Positions 1 through 9,417 of a stretch of 64,000 bases of DNA are shown piece by piece. Source of the stretch: an uncultured Clostridia bacterium (GTDB lineage: Bacteria; Bacillota; Clostridia; Oscillospirales; Acutalibacteraceae). The translations under genes and the position numbers were made by a program. The DNA is taken from the NCBI GenBank assembly GCA_944384905.1, contig CALWVE010000040.1:1-64000 (forward strand). Direction: 5' to 3'. Below the pieces are notes generated by a model, which was not told the origin of the DNA, ran no database searches, and saw only the letters and a list, made by a program, of their open reading frames with translations. Within the stretch, counting starts at the first letter, position 1, and every line of letters begins with the position of its first letter.

Positions 1-337
1 TCCGGCTGGTATCCAACTGGAATTCGTACATCTGCAAAAGATTCACTTCCTCCGGCAGCTCACCGTAAATCGTTTGATCTACTTCCACCGTGCGCACATC
101 CCCAAACTGGCGGACGCTGAACGGCTCATCTGAAATACGGCCAACAACGATCAAAGCATATTCCCAGTCATAGTATGTTGTTGCGCCTCCCATAATATCT
201 TCCAAAGAATTATAGTAAAAACCAGCTGCTGTATTGCCGCCAGAAGGTGCGACAGATGAAGGCGAATGATCCGTCGCACACCCGGAAAGTGATAAAATAA
301 GGCAGAGCATCAAAAAAATTGTAAAAGCTCTTTTCAT
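1..337 (-). CDS. Putative lipoprotein, 3' part outside window
   Basis: Partial gene; about 112 codons are visible and the end lies beyond base 1. The N-terminus has a Lys-Arg start, a hydrophobic core and the lipobox LSGC, so the product is probably a membrane-anchored lipoprotein. The rest (for example WEYALIVVGRISDEP and TVEVDQTIYGELPEEV) matches no family I recognise. It resembles in layout the lipoprotein at 44639-45277: a beta-rich stretch, then an acidic 'GE/GD' turn. The ATG at 337 follows a GAGGTGGG ribosome site. It lies 13 bp downstream of the metalloprotease gene, so the two are probably co-transcribed. The region is AT-rich compared with the arg operon. Confidence 0.6.
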   Translation of the reverse strand, partial: MKRAFTIFLMLCLILSLSGCATDHSPSSVAPSGGNTAAGFYYNSLEDIMGGATTYYDWEYALIVVGRISDEPFSVRQFGDVRTVEVDQTIYGELPEEVNLLQMYEFQLDTSR

Positions 338-350
338 GGTTAATCCCACC

Positions 351-986
351 TCACAATTGATAATCATAGATTTGCTTTAAGTGATTCCGCTCATTTGTAC
401 TTAGAGCGCCTGTTAGAATGCCATCTGCTTCGCTGTACATAAGGGAACCGTAAACATTATAGTGCCCATAATAACCGAGTGAATGTGTAAATTCATGAAT
501 GGCAATTCTATTACAAAAAGTGGAATCTTTACCACGATCAATCAAATAAATAAATGTAGCACCCGTTATTTCAGATATATATTTGGGCGTACCATTATAA
601 TTACCTACTCCCACACCTTCCAAGCTTTCACTCGGAATATCCGTATAGCCATAAACATAGTAATCATATCCCATATTTCCAGCAGTCGTCTCATCTATTC
701 CCTTTACAGTAATATCCGCACCATTTTGGGTGGATGACCATGAAAAAGATAGACCCAATGAAGACCACGTTGTCTCTGCTGTTGCAATATAGCCGCGGAT
801 CTTGCTTGCAGTAAGATTTCCACTGGAACACAAGGATGTATAATATACTGAAACATACGGTCCGCGAAAATAAACTTTGTCGGCTGAACTAGCCCAGTAC
901 TGAAGGTTTTGCTGTGCTCGAGTAATTCCTAAACCAGCACTGTCAATAGCAGGAGTGAATAAAAGCATGAATGCAAGTAAAATCAA
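351..986 (-). CDS. Secreted matrixin-like zinc metalloprotease (apparent frameshift at start)
   Basis: Zinc-dependent endopeptidase of the metzincin type. HEFTHSLGYYGH at residues 164-175 fits HExxHxxGxxxH, and SLMYSE further on fits the Met-turn. A hydrophobic N-terminus suggests export. This frame can only begin at a TTG (986) with a poor ribosome site. The well-placed ATG at 1021 (GGGAGG, 7-nt spacing) is one base out of frame: a run of six A at 999-1004 region separates them, and seven A would give a perfect signal peptide beginning MKRIKRIGKKRIL. So the gene is either frameshifted, mis-sequenced in the homopolymer, or started at TTG. The body of the frame is intact. It lies upstream of the lipoprotein at 1-337. 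Confidence 0.7.
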   Translation of the reverse strand: MILLAFMLLFTPAIDSAGLGITRAQQNLQYWASSADKVYFRGPYVSVYYTSLCSSGNLTASKIRGYIATAETTWSSLGLSFSWSSTQNGADITVKGIDETTAGNMGYDYYVYGYTDIPSESLEGVGVGNYNGTPKYISEITGATFIYLIDRGKDSTFCNRIAIHEFTHSLGYYGHYNVYGSLMYSEADGILTGALSTNERNHLKQIYDYQL

Positions 987-1065
987 AATTCTTTTTTCCC
1001 GATTCTTTTTATTCTTTTCATGTAGTACCCTCCCAACTGATTAATTTAATTGCAGCTGCAAACAT

Positions 1066-1094
1066 AGTATAGATTTTAAATATAAAAAAGTCAA
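1066..1094 (-). promoter_or_regulatory. Promoter of the metalloprotease gene
   Basis: Reading leftward, -35 TTGACT (1094-1089), 17-bp spacer, -10 TATACT (1071-1066). The transcript would start near 1059 and reach the GGGAGG ribosome site and the ATG at 1021 after about 40 nt, which supports that ATG as the original start. Confidence 0.7.
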
Positions 1095-1159
1095 CTTATT
1101 TAATAAATATATCGTTTTTATTGATTACAAATTTTTTTCTTTTGTTTTATAAAAAATCA

Positions 1160-1195
1160 TCAAAAGAAAAAGTCCGGCCATATCCGGCCGGACTC
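1160..1195 (-). terminator. Terminator of the arg operon, after argF
   Basis: Leftward, AGTCCGGCC and GGCCGGACT form a 9-bp perfect stem with a 6-nt loop, followed by TTTTTCTTTTG. It lies 19 bp past the argF stop codon. Confidence 0.85.
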
Positions 1196-1213
1196 TGCAA
1201 CGAAATTATCAAA

Positions 1214-2161
1214 TTAAAGGAGATGATTTTCGCCCTCTTCGGGTTCCTGCGGCTTGTCGGCCATCAGTTTCACCAGCACCGCTTTCTGAGCATGCAGACG
1301 GTTTTCAGCTTCGTCGAAAATTTCGTCGGCGTGCGCTTCGAGCACCGATTCCGTGATTTCCTCGCCGCGGTGTGCAGGCAGGCAATGCTGCACCATGGCA
1401 TCGGGCTTGGCAACGGCCATCAGCTCGTCGTTGACCTGGAAGCCTTCAAAGGCGCGGCGGCGCAGATCGATTTCGCCTTCGTCACCCATAGAAGCCCAAA
1501 CATCCGTAAACACCACATCGGCATCTTTGGCGGCTTCCATCGGGGAATCCGTAATCATAAATGCATCGCCGTAGGTCGCGGCAAAATCAAGCACTTCCAT
1601 GGCCGGGCGATAGTTTTTCGGGCAGGCAACCGAAACTTTCATACCCACTTTCAGGCAGCCGACGATCAGCGAATGCATCATGTTGTTGCCGTCGCCGATG
1701 AAGCACATTTTCAAGCCTTCCAGCTTGCCCTTATATTCACGCACCGTCATCAGGTCGGCCAGAATCTGGCAGGGATGCGCAAAATCCGTCAGGCCGTTGA
1801 TGACCGGAATGGTGCCGTAGCGGGCGAGGTCTTCGACTTCGCTCTGGGCGTAAGTGCGGATCATGATCCCGTCGAGATAGCGGGAAAGCACGCGGGCCGT
1901 ATCCTGTACGGGTTCGCCGCGGCCGATCTGCAGATCTTTGGAAGAAAGGAAGATCGGGAAACCGCCCAGCTGGTACATACCGGTTTCAAAGGAAACGCGG
2001 GTACGGGTGGAAGACTTTTCAAAAATGCAGCCCAGCGTTTTACCTTTGAGGTGGTGATGTTCAATGCCGTGTTTCAGTTCATATTTCAGCTGATCGGCCA
2101 TATTAAGCAGCTCGATGATTTCCTCTTTGGAAAGGTCGAGCAATTTGAGCAGGTGTTTCAT
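1214..2161 (-). CDS. argF: Ornithine carbamoyltransferase
   Basis: Catalyses carbamoyl phosphate + ornithine to citrulline, the sixth step of arginine synthesis, in the cytoplasm. The 315-aa length is typical. The carbamoyl-phosphate loop STRTR is at residues 51-55, HPCQ lies in the middle, and the ornithine/catalytic motif HCLPAHRGEE begins at residue 259. The assignment to argF rather than the catabolic arcB rests on its place as last gene of an arg biosynthetic operon. It follows argD by 29 bp and is closed by the hairpin at 1160-1195. Confidence 0.97.
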   Translation of the reverse strand: MKHLLKLLDLSKEEIIELLNMADQLKYELKHGIEHHHLKGKTLGCIFEKSSTRTRVSFETGMYQLGGFPIFLSSKDLQIGRGEPVQDTARVLSRYLDGIMIRTYAQSEVEDLARYGTIPVINGLTDFAHPCQILADLMTVREYKGKLEGLKMCFIGDGNNMMHSLIVGCLKVGMKVSVACPKNYRPAMEVLDFAATYGDAFMITDSPMEAAKDADVVFTDVWASMGDEGEIDLRRRAFEGFQVNDELMAVAKPDAMVQHCLPAHRGEEITESVLEAHADEIFDEAENRLHAQKAVLVKLMADKPQEPEEGENHLL

Positions 2162-2190
2162 ATCGATACAGTCCTTTCTTGGTTGATTCT

Positions 2191-3360
2191 TTACGCAATA
2201 ACGGAAGCAAAAATTTCGAGTCCGCGGTCGATTTCATCATAGGTGATCGTCAGCGGCGGTAGGAAGCGAATGAGTTCTTTCGCCGTCAGCACGAGCAGTC
2301 CAGCTTCGGCACAGCGCACCAGCACATCGTGGGCATCCTGATCACCCGAAAGCTTTACGCCGATCATCATGCCGCGTCCACGCACAAACGAAACGCCGGG
2401 CATTTGGGCGAGCTTTTTCATCATGTAGGCGCCTTTTTCCTGCACATCCTGCAGGAATTCTGCCTTGCCCACGCGGCGGATCACAGAAAGCGCGCCCGCG
2501 CAGGCTACCGGGTTGCCGCCGAACGTGGAACCGTTCATGCCGGCCGTGAGGATTCCCGAAAGCGCCGCGCTGCACAGGCAGGCGCCCATCGGCAAACCGC
2601 CGGCAATTCCCTTGGCGGTCGTGACGACATCGGGCTGGATACCATAGCCCTGATACGCATAGAACGTACCCGTGCGTCCCACACCGGTCTGCACTTCGTC
2701 GATCATCAAAAGCATCTTTTTCTCGTCGCAAAGCGCGCGAACTTCCTGTACGAAAGCTTCATCCATCGGGATAACGCCGCCCTCGCCCTGCACCATTTCC
2801 ATCAAAACGGCACACACGGAATCATCGGCCAGCGCGCGAACCGATTCAATATCGTTCGCTTCGGCGTACACAAAACCTTCCGTCAGCGGGGTAAAATGAA
2901 CATGAAAAACATCCTGTCCGGTTGCGGCCAGCGTGGTGAGCGTACGGCCGTGGAACGAATTGCCCAGCGTAATCACGCGGCTGCCCTTGCCGTTGAGCAC
3001 ACCCCAGCGTCGGGCAATCTTGATGGCACATTCGTTGGCTTCGGCGCCGGAATTGCAGAAAAATACCTTATCCATACCGGCGAGCGCCGTCAGTTCTTTG
3101 GCAAGCTCGATCTGCGGCACACAGTAGTAATAGTTGCTCATGTGCTGGATCTGCCCGGCCTGTTCGGCCACGGCGCGCGCCCATTCCGAATCGCTGAAAC
3201 CCAGCGCATTCACGCCGATTCCGCTCGTAAAATCGATATACGTCTTGCCGTCGATATCTTCGGCAACCGCCCCGTGACCCTTCACCAGCGCCACCGGAAC
3301 GCGGCCGTAGGTCTGCATAACAGAACCCATTTCCATCTCGCGGACTTCTTCAAAATTCAT
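2191..3360 (-). CDS. argD: Acetylornithine aminotransferase
   Basis: PLP-dependent class III aminotransferase (389 aa) converting N-acetylglutamate semialdehyde to N-acetylornithine. The PLP-phosphate region shows SGAEANECAIK near residue 105, the cofactor-ring Asp is in LLMIDEVQTGVGRTG, and the Schiff-base Lys is in TTAKGIAGGLPMG. The same fold serves ornithine and succinyl-diaminopimelate aminotransferases, so side activity is possible. Its position between argB and argF supports argD. The start ATG follows an AAAGGTAAG ribosome site. Confidence 0.95.
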   Translation of the reverse strand: MNFEEVREMEMGSVMQTYGRVPVALVKGHGAVAEDIDGKTYIDFTSGIGVNALGFSDSEWARAVAEQAGQIQHMSNYYYCVPQIELAKELTALAGMDKVFFCNSGAEANECAIKIARRWGVLNGKGSRVITLGNSFHGRTLTTLAATGQDVFHVHFTPLTEGFVYAEANDIESVRALADDSVCAVLMEMVQGEGGVIPMDEAFVQEVRALCDEKKMLLMIDEVQTGVGRTGTFYAYQGYGIQPDVVTTAKGIAGGLPMGACLCSAALSGILTAGMNGSTFGGNPVACAGALSVIRRVGKAEFLQDVQEKGAYMMKKLAQMPGVSFVRGRGMMIGVKLSGDQDAHDVLVRCAEAGLLVLTAKELIRFLPPLTITYDEIDRGLEIFASVIA

Positions 3361-3394
3361 GCTTCATCTTACCTTTCCAAAAGCGGACGGTTTT

Positions 3395-4252
3395 TTACAC
3401 AAACATCGTGCCGATACCGTCATCGGAGAACATTTCGATCAGGATAGAATGCGGGATACGCCCGTCGATGATATGCGCGCGTCCCACGCCGCGGCGAACG
3501 GCATCCACACAGCAATCGACTTTCGGGATCATACCGCCGCCGATGATGCCCTGGTTTTTCAGGTACGGCACTTCGCTGACCTGTACCACGGGGATCAGAG
3601 TGCTTTCGTTGCCTTTATCGCGCAGCAAGCCGCGTACATCCGTCATCAGGATGAGCTTGACCGCCTGCAGTTCCGCCGCAATGCGGGCAGCCGCGATATC
3701 GGCATTGATGTTATAAACTTTTTCGCGGGCGGCATCGGTCGCCACGGTGGAAATAACCGGGATAAAGCCGCAGCTGATCGCATCGGTAATCACTTTGGTA
3801 TTGACCTTGGTGATCTCGCCCACATAGCCCAGATCCAGGCTGCCGGAAAGCTTTTCGGCAATGAGCATCGAACCGTCGATACCGCAAAGGCCTACGGCGT
3901 GACCGCCGCCGCGTTCCACGAGCTGAACCAGATCCTTATTGACCTTACCGGCCAATACCTGCTGAACGATCTGCACGGTTTCTTCGTCGGTATAGCGCAA
4001 TCCGCTGACGAACTTGCTTTCCTTACCGATTTTCTTGAGCATATCGTTGATTTCGGGGCCGCCGCCATGAACCAAAACCACATGAATGCCGACCAGCTGG
4101 AGTAGGTTGATGTCGCTGATAACGGCCTTTTTCAGCTCTTCGTTGATCATGGCGTTGCCGCCGTATTTAATTACAACCGTTTTGCCTGTGTATTTTTGAA
4201 TATAAGGGAGCGCATGAGCCAGCACGCTGGCACGATCCTGGGAAAAATTCAT
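3395..4252 (-). CDS. argB: Acetylglutamate kinase
   Basis: Amino-acid kinase family, 285 aa, phosphorylating N-acetylglutamate in the second arginine step. The N-terminal KYGGNAM motif (about residue 29) and VLVHGGGPEI (about residue 60) mark the ATP and substrate glycine loops. An N-terminal helix precedes the kinase core, and the C-terminus ends with the family segment in which SILIEMFSDDGIGTMF can be read. Hexameric, arginine-inhibited enzymes carry such an N-terminal helix, so feedback inhibition is plausible but inferred. It lies between argJ and argD. Confidence 0.96.
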   Translation of the reverse strand: MNFSQDRASVLAHALPYIQKYTGKTVVIKYGGNAMINEELKKAVISDINLLQLVGIHVVLVHGGGPEINDMLKKIGKESKFVSGLRYTDEETVQIVQQVLAGKVNKDLVQLVERGGGHAVGLCGIDGSMLIAEKLSGSLDLGYVGEITKVNTKVITDAISCGFIPVISTVATDAAREKVYNINADIAAARIAAELQAVKLILMTDVRGLLRDKGNESTLIPVVQVSEVPYLKNQGIIGGGMIPKVDCCVDAVRRGVGRAHIIDGRIPHSILIEMFSDDGIGTMFV

Positions 4253-4295
4253 ATTCCGCCGTTCCTTTCATTTTTCTTGCTTAAAGCAGGTAAAA

Positions 4296-5510
4296 TCAGG
4301 TTCTGTAATCCCCGTTGATCTTCACATAATCATACGTCAGATCGCAGCCGTAGGCTTCGGCGCTGGCGCTGCCGCTATGCAGTTCGACCAGAATGTCGAT
4401 CGCCTTTTCGCTGAGTACCTTTTTGGCCGTTTCTTCACTGAAAGGAATGCCCGCGCCCGCTACGCACACATCCACACGCCCGGCTTCGGAAGCGAACGAA
4501 ACATCCACCGCGTTGACATCGACCGGCGCACCGGAATAACCGATGGCGCACAGCACACGGCCCCAGTTGGCGTCGGCGCCGAACATGGCGGCCTTGAGCA
4601 GGCTGGAACAGATCACGCTTTTGGCAACCGTGCGCGCACAGGCTTCGTCAGCGGCGCCGGTTACGCTGCAAACCAGCAGTTTCGTGGCGCCTTCGCCGTC
4701 TCCGGCCACTTTTTTGGCCAGATCGCGGCAGACAAACGTCAAAGCTTCCAGGAAGGTTTCGTAGCTTTTACCGGATTCGGCGATTTCCGGGTTTCCGGCA
4801 CAACCGGAAGCCAATACGCTCACCATATCGTTGGTGGACGTGTCGCCGTCTACACTGACCATATTAAAGGTGGTCTGTACGGCGGCGGAAAGCGCTTTTT
4901 GCAGTACAGCGGGAGAAATTGCCGCGTCAGTCGTGATAAAGCCGAGCATGGTGGCCATGTTGGGATGGATCATGCCGCTGCCCTTGGCAATGCCGCCGAT
5001 CTTCACTTCCTTGCCGCCGATTTCAAAGCTGACGGCACAGGTTTTTTCAACCGTATCGGTGGTCATGATGCCGCGGTTGGCCATGGCGCTTCCGTCATCG
5101 CTGAGGACGGCGGCCAGCACGGGGGCCGAGGTTTCGATCGGCTCGATCGGCAGAACCTGCCCGATCACGCCCGTGGAAGCAACGATCACATCTTCGGGGG
5201 CAATTTTGAGCGCCGCGCCCGCGATTTCGCACATACGCCAGGCCTTCTGCTCGCCGTCGGCGTTGCAGGTATTGGCGTTGCCGCTGTTGCAGATCACAGC
5301 CTGTGCGTAACCGTCGGCGATATTCCGGCGTGTCACGGCGATCGGCGCACCTTTAACCAGGTTGGTGGTATAAACGGCCGCCGCCGAGCAACGGTTTTTC
5401 GCCAGAATCATGGCGAGGTCGGGTTTGGTTTTATTGGCGCGGATGCCGCAGTGCATGCCGCCGGCCACAAATCCCTGAGCTGCGGTAACACCGCCGGAAA
5501 TAATCTTCAT
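4296..5510 (-). CDS. argJ: Glutamate N-acetyltransferase / amino-acid acetyltransferase
   Basis: ArgJ recycles the acetyl group from N-acetylornithine to glutamate. The 404-aa precursor is autocleaved before the Thr of the motif KGSGMIHPNMATML (about residue 180), and that motif is complete here. Bifunctional ArgJ also uses acetyl-CoA. No argA is seen in the window, which fits a bifunctional enzyme but does not prove it. The order argC-argJ-argB-argD is that of the classical Firmicutes cluster. Confidence 0.96.
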   Translation of the reverse strand: MKIISGGVTAAQGFVAGGMHCGIRANKTKPDLAMILAKNRCSAAAVYTTNLVKGAPIAVTRRNIADGYAQAVICNSGNANTCNADGEQKAWRMCEIAGAALKIAPEDVIVASTGVIGQVLPIEPIETSAPVLAAVLSDDGSAMANRGIMTTDTVEKTCAVSFEIGGKEVKIGGIAKGSGMIHPNMATMLGFITTDAAISPAVLQKALSAAVQTTFNMVSVDGDTSTNDMVSVLASGCAGNPEIAESGKSYETFLEALTFVCRDLAKKVAGDGEGATKLLVCSVTGAADEACARTVAKSVICSSLLKAAMFGADANWGRVLCAIGYSGAPVDVNAVDVSFASEAGRVDVCVAGAGIPFSEETAKKVLSEKAIDILVELHSGSASAEAYGCDLTYDYVKINGDYRT

Positions 5511-5560
5511 GTTGATCGTCCTTCCTTCCAGTAAAGGGGAAAAGCGAACCTACGGCTATT

Positions 5561-6496
5561 TTATTCCAGGCCACAGGCTTCGTCAAGTCCCAGCATAATG
5601 TTCATATTCTGTACGGCGGCGCCGGAAGCGCCTTTACCGAGGTTATCAAACAGCGCGGTTACAATCGTCTGGTCGTCGTGTCCGCACACAATCAGCTGAA
5701 GGCCGTTGCTGCCCGCCATCGTATTGGCGGCAATCATCGGCTCTCCCCAGCCAAACGGAGCAACCGTAACAAACTTCTGCCCGGCGTAATGCTCTTCGAG
5801 CGCTTCGTGAATATCCTGCGCCCGGGGGTGTCCCGGCAGCAGATCGTTTTGCAGGGCAACGGTTGTGGCCATACCTTTATAATAATCGCTGACCACAGGA
5901 CAGAAAACAGGCGGATGCGCAAGCCCCGCAATGGTCTTCATTTCGGGCAGATGTTTATGCTGCAAATTCAGCCCGTAGATACGCGGCGAATCGAGCGCCG
6001 GGTCGCGGTTTTCGGCTTCATATTGGGCGATCATCTTTTTTCCGCCGCCGGAATAACCCGTGAGCGAATAGCAGGTAAACGGATAATCGGCGGGAACGAT
6101 CCCCAGCTTAACAAGCGGCGCGGCCGAAGCCAGAAAACCGGTGGCGTGGCAGCCCGGGTTCGCGATCCGCTTGCCCGTGGCAATGGCCAGACGGCGGGCG
6201 TTGCACAGTTCCGGGAAACCGTATACCCAGTTGGGATCGACGCGGTGTGCCGTAGAAGCATCGATCACACGCGTATCCGGATTTTCGATCATCGCCACAG
6301 CTTCTTTTGCGGCGGCATCCGGCAGGCAAAGAAACACAATGTCCGCCGCGTTCAGGTATTTTTTGCGTTCTGCGGGGTCTTTGCGCTTTTCGTCGTCGAT
6401 CAAAAGCAGTTCAATATCGTCGCGCCCGCCCAGACGTTCATAAATCTGCAGTCCGGTCGTTCCCTCTTTGCCGTCGATATAAACTTTTGGTTTCAT
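5561..6496 (-). CDS. argC: N-acetyl-gamma-glutamyl-phosphate reductase, short type
   Basis: NADPH-dependent reduction of N-acetylglutamyl phosphate to the semialdehyde. The catalytic Cys lies in NPGCHATGF near residue 117, and the N-terminus has the Rossmann strand VYIDGKEGTTG. At 311 aa this is the short (type 2) ArgC form rather than the ~345-aa form. It sits between argH and argJ. Confidence 0.94.
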   Translation of the reverse strand: MKPKVYIDGKEGTTGLQIYERLGGRDDIELLLIDDEKRKDPAERKKYLNAADIVFLCLPDAAAKEAVAMIENPDTRVIDASTAHRVDPNWVYGFPELCNARRLAIATGKRIANPGCHATGFLASAAPLVKLGIVPADYPFTCYSLTGYSGGGKKMIAQYEAENRDPALDSPRIYGLNLQHKHLPEMKTIAGLAHPPVFCPVVSDYYKGMATTVALQNDLLPGHPRAQDIHEALEEHYAGQKFVTVAPFGWGEPMIAANTMAGSNGLQLIVCGHDDQTIVTALFDNLGKGASGAAVQNMNIMLGLDEACGLE

Positions 6497-6524
6497 GTTC
6501 TTCGCCTCCGTTTTGCCATAGCTT

Positions 6525-7904
6525 TTACAGCTGCTGAATTTTTTCCTGTACGCGTTTTGCCTGTGCGCGCACGTTTTCGGGTGCCGGTCCGCCGTAAGAG
6601 GTCCGCCCGTTCACACAGCGTTCCAGCGAAATCGCTTCATATACGCCGTCGTCAAACGCCGGGCAAACGGCCTGATATTCCGACAGAGGCAGCGTTTCGA
6701 GCGTCAGTCCTTTTTCGATGCACACAGCCACCAGGTCGCCGGTAATGCGGTAAGCATCGCGGAACGGCAGTCCCTTGGCGCTGACGAGATAATCGGCTAC
6801 GTCGGTCGCGTTGATAAAGCCGCCGGCCGCGGCCGCACGCATATTCTGCGGGAGCGGTTCCATCGTTTCCACCATGGGAATAAACGTCGTCAGGCACAGC
6901 CGCAGCGTATCACACGCATCGAAAATCGCTTCTTTATCTTCCTGCAGATCCTTATCGTACGCCATCGGCAGACCTTTCATCATGGAAAGCAAACCCATCA
7001 GGTCGCCGAAAACACGGCCGCTCTTGCCGCGCACCAGTTCGGCCACATCAGGATTTTTCTTCTGCGGCATAATGCTGGAACCGGTGGAATAAGCGTCATC
7101 GAGATGAACAAAGCGGTATTCCCAGGAGCACCACAGGATGATCTCTTCGGAAAAACGGGAAAGATGCACCATGCAAAGCGAAACGGCGGCGGCGATCTCC
7201 ACACAGAAATCGCGGTCGGCCACGCCGTCGAGGCTGTTGGCGCAGGGAGCGTCGAAGCCCAGCAGTTTTGCCGTCATGAAGCGGTCGATGGGATACGTCG
7301 TTCCGGCCAGCGCGCCGCTGCCCAGCGGGCATTCGTTCATGCGGCTCAGAGCATCCTGCATACGGCCGATATCCCGCAGAAACATTTCGGCATAAGCCAG
7401 CAGGTGATGGCCGAACGTAATCGGCTGTGCGCGCTGTAAATGCGTGTAGCCGGGCATAATCATGTCGGCTGTTTTCTCCGCCTTATCGGCCAATACGCCG
7501 ACAAGCTGGCGAAGCAGCGCGGTCAGTTCCCCGCAGGTTTTGCGCAGGTTCAGACGCAGATCAAGCGCAACCTGATCGTTCCGGCTGCGGGCGGTGTGCA
7601 GGCGTTTACCGGCGTCGCCCAAGCGTGCGGTCAGTTCGCCTTCCACAAACGTGTGGATGTCTTCGGCGTTGGGATCGATCAGCAATGCACCGCTGTCGAG
7701 ATCCGCGCGGATTTGCCGCAGGCCTTCACAGATTTTCTCGGCCTCCTGCTGATCGATGATCCCGCAGGCGCCCAGCATCGTGGCATGGGCGATACTGCCC
7801 TCAATATCTTCGGGATACATGCGGTTATCAAAGGCAATGGAAGAATTGAAGTCGTTGGTTTTCGGGTCCAGCGCTTTGTGGAAACGTCCTTCCCAGAGCT
7901 TCAT
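6525..7904 (-). CDS. argH: Argininosuccinate lyase
   Basis: Fumarase/aspartase superfamily enzyme (459 aa) splitting argininosuccinate into arginine and fumarate. The family signature GSSIMPQKKNP, carrying the catalytic Ser, is present near residue 275, and TARSRNDQVALD near 105 is the substrate loop. It is second in the operon, 103 bp after argG, a gap that holds a GC-rich hairpin. Confidence 0.97.
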   Translation of the reverse strand: MKLWEGRFHKALDPKTNDFNSSIAFDNRMYPEDIEGSIAHATMLGACGIIDQQEAEKICEGLRQIRADLDSGALLIDPNAEDIHTFVEGELTARLGDAGKRLHTARSRNDQVALDLRLNLRKTCGELTALLRQLVGVLADKAEKTADMIMPGYTHLQRAQPITFGHHLLAYAEMFLRDIGRMQDALSRMNECPLGSGALAGTTYPIDRFMTAKLLGFDAPCANSLDGVADRDFCVEIAAAVSLCMVHLSRFSEEIILWCSWEYRFVHLDDAYSTGSSIMPQKKNPDVAELVRGKSGRVFGDLMGLLSMMKGLPMAYDKDLQEDKEAIFDACDTLRLCLTTFIPMVETMEPLPQNMRAAAAGGFINATDVADYLVSAKGLPFRDAYRITGDLVAVCIEKGLTLETLPLSEYQAVCPAFDDGVYEAISLERCVNGRTSYGGPAPENVRAQAKRVQEKIQQL

Positions 7905-7931
7905 GATGTGTTTTCCTTTCTATCCGGATAG

Positions 7932-7972
7932 GCGCAGCCGCCCACCGAGACCAACCCCGGCGGGCGGCTGCC
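7932..7972 (-). other. Intercistronic hairpin between argG and argH
   Basis: CAGCCGCCC and GGGCGGCTG form a 9-bp GC-rich stem in the 103-bp gap. No U-run follows, so it is unlikely to be an efficient intrinsic terminator. It may mark an RNA-processing site or protect the argG 3' end (inference). Confidence 0.5.
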
Positions 7973-8007
7973 CTGAAATTTATTGAAGTGAGTTAAGCAA
8001 ACGAGAA

Positions 8008-9246
8008 TCAGCAATCGCCCTTAGGCCACTTTTTCTGCTGGAGCAGGGCGCGTTCCTTGATCGGCAGACCGAACAGGTTGATGAATCCTGCGGAATCGGC
8101 CTGGTTGTAATCTTCGTCTTCGCCGAAGGAAGCAGTCTGTTCATCATACAGCGTATACGGAGAGGTTACGCCGGCGTTGATCATGTTGCCCTTGTAGAGT
8201 TTGAGCGTTACGTCGCCGGTTACGGTCTCCTGCAGCTTATCGTTGAAAGCGCAGATAGCTTCGCAAAGCGGGGTGTACCACTGGCCGTTGTAGATGATGT
8301 CGGCCATCTTCTGGGAGATCACATTTTTGAAGTGAGCGGATTCCTTATCGAGCGTGATCGTTTCGAGTACGTCATGCGCTTTGTAAAGGATCGTGCCGCC
8401 GGGGGTTTCGTACACGCCGCGGCTCTTCATGCCGACCAAGCGGTTTTCGACGATATCGGGCAGGCCGATGCCGTTGGCGCCGCCGATGGCGTTGAGCTTT
8501 TCGATGATTTCCACCGGGCCGAGCGCTTCGCCGTCTACCATGGTGGGAATACCCTTTTCAAAGTGAATCGTTACATAGGTGGGCTTATCGGGAGCCTGTT
8601 CGGGGCTGACGCCCATTTCCAGGAAGCCGGGCTTGTTGTACAGCGGTTCGTTGGCGGGATCTTCCAGATCCATGCCTTCGTGGGAAAGGTGCCACAGGTT
8701 CTTATCTTTGGAATAGTTGGTTTCGCGGGTAATCTTCAGCGGGATGTTATGGGCTTCGGCGTAATCGATTTCTTCGTCACGCGATTTGATATCCCATACA
8801 CGCCAGGGAGCGATGATCTTCATCTGCGGAGCAAATGCTTTGATCGTCAGCTCGAAACGAACCTGATCGTTGCCCTTGCCGGTGCAGCCGTGGCAGATCG
8901 CGTCTGCGCCTTCGTCGATGGCGATCTGTGCCAGGTGCTTGGCGATGCAGGGACGGGCAAAGCTGGTGCCCAGCAGGTAGTCTTCATATTTGGCGTCGCA
9001 CTTGAGCGCCGGCCAGATGAAGTCTTCTACGAATTCTTTTTTAAGATCGAGTACATACAGTTTGGAAGCGCCGGTCTTGATAGCCTTTTCTTCCAGACCT
9101 TCAAGTTCGGTTCCCTGGCCTACGTCGCCGGAAACAGCGATGACTTCGCAGTTATCGTAGTTCTCTTTAAGCCACGGGATGATGATCGAGGTATCGAGTC
9201 CGCCGGAATAAGCGAGGACTACTTTTTTAATCTTCTGGTCTGCCAT
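8008..9246 (-). CDS. argG: Argininosuccinate synthase
   Basis: ATP-dependent condensation of citrulline and aspartate. The PP-loop AYSGGLDTS is at the N-terminus and the second signature [13 protein letters not shown] near residue 120. The ATG at 9246 is chosen because AAGGAAG sits 8 nt upstream; the TTG two codons earlier is too close to it. The product is then 412 aa, the usual length. It is the first gene of argGHCJBDF and is read from the promoter at 9290-9317. Confidence 0.97.
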   Translation of the reverse strand: MADQKIKKVVLAYSGGLDTSIIIPWLKENYDNCEVIAVSGDVGQGTELEGLEEKAIKTGASKLYVLDLKKEFVEDFIWPALKCDAKYEDYLLGTSFARPCIAKHLAQIAIDEGADAICHGCTGKGNDQVRFELTIKAFAPQMKIIAPWRVWDIKSRDEEIDYAEAHNIPLKITRETNYSKDKNLWHLSHEGMDLEDPANEPLYNKPGFLEMGVSPEQAPDKPTYVTIHFEKGIPTMVDGEALGPVEIIEKLNAIGGANGIGLPDIVENRLVGMKSRGVYETPGGTILYKAHDVLETITLDKESAHFKNVISQKMADIIYNGQWYTPLCEAICAFNDKLQETVTGDVTLKLYKGNMINAGVTSPYTLYDEQTASFGEDEDYNQADSAGFINLFGLPIKERALLQQKKWPKGDC

Positions 9247-9289
9247 ATTCAAAACTTCCTTTCGGTGATCTGTCGTTTGTTGTACTTAC

Positions 9290-9317
9290 ATTATATACAC
9301 TCAGACGAATAAATCAA
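9290..9317 (-). promoter_or_regulatory. arg operon promoter
   Basis: Reading leftward, -35 TTGATT (9317-9312), 16-bp spacer, perfect -10 TATAAT (9295-9290). Start point near 9283, about 37 nt before argG. ARG boxes lie just upstream of the -35. Confidence 0.85.
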
Positions 9318-9324
9318 GGGGTTT

Positions 9325-9367
9325 TGTGAATAAATATTCAATTCATCGTATTGTATAATAATTCACA
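9325..9367. promoter_or_regulatory. Two ARG boxes (ArgR operator)
   Basis: Box 1 at 9325-9342 reads TGTGAATAAATATTCAAT and fits the 18-bp ArgR consensus (TGAAT, four A/T, ATTCA) at every core position. Box 2 (core 9352-9365, TGTATAATAATTCA) has one core mismatch. Centre-to-centre distance is 25 bp. Both lie between the arg promoter and the divergent promoter at 9418-9446, so ArgR bound here could act on either. No argR gene is in the window. Confidence 0.8.
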
Positions 9368-9417
9368 TCTCTCAGAAGCTTTTTTGGTCAGATTCAAAAC
9401 TTGCTGCCGTATTCACC

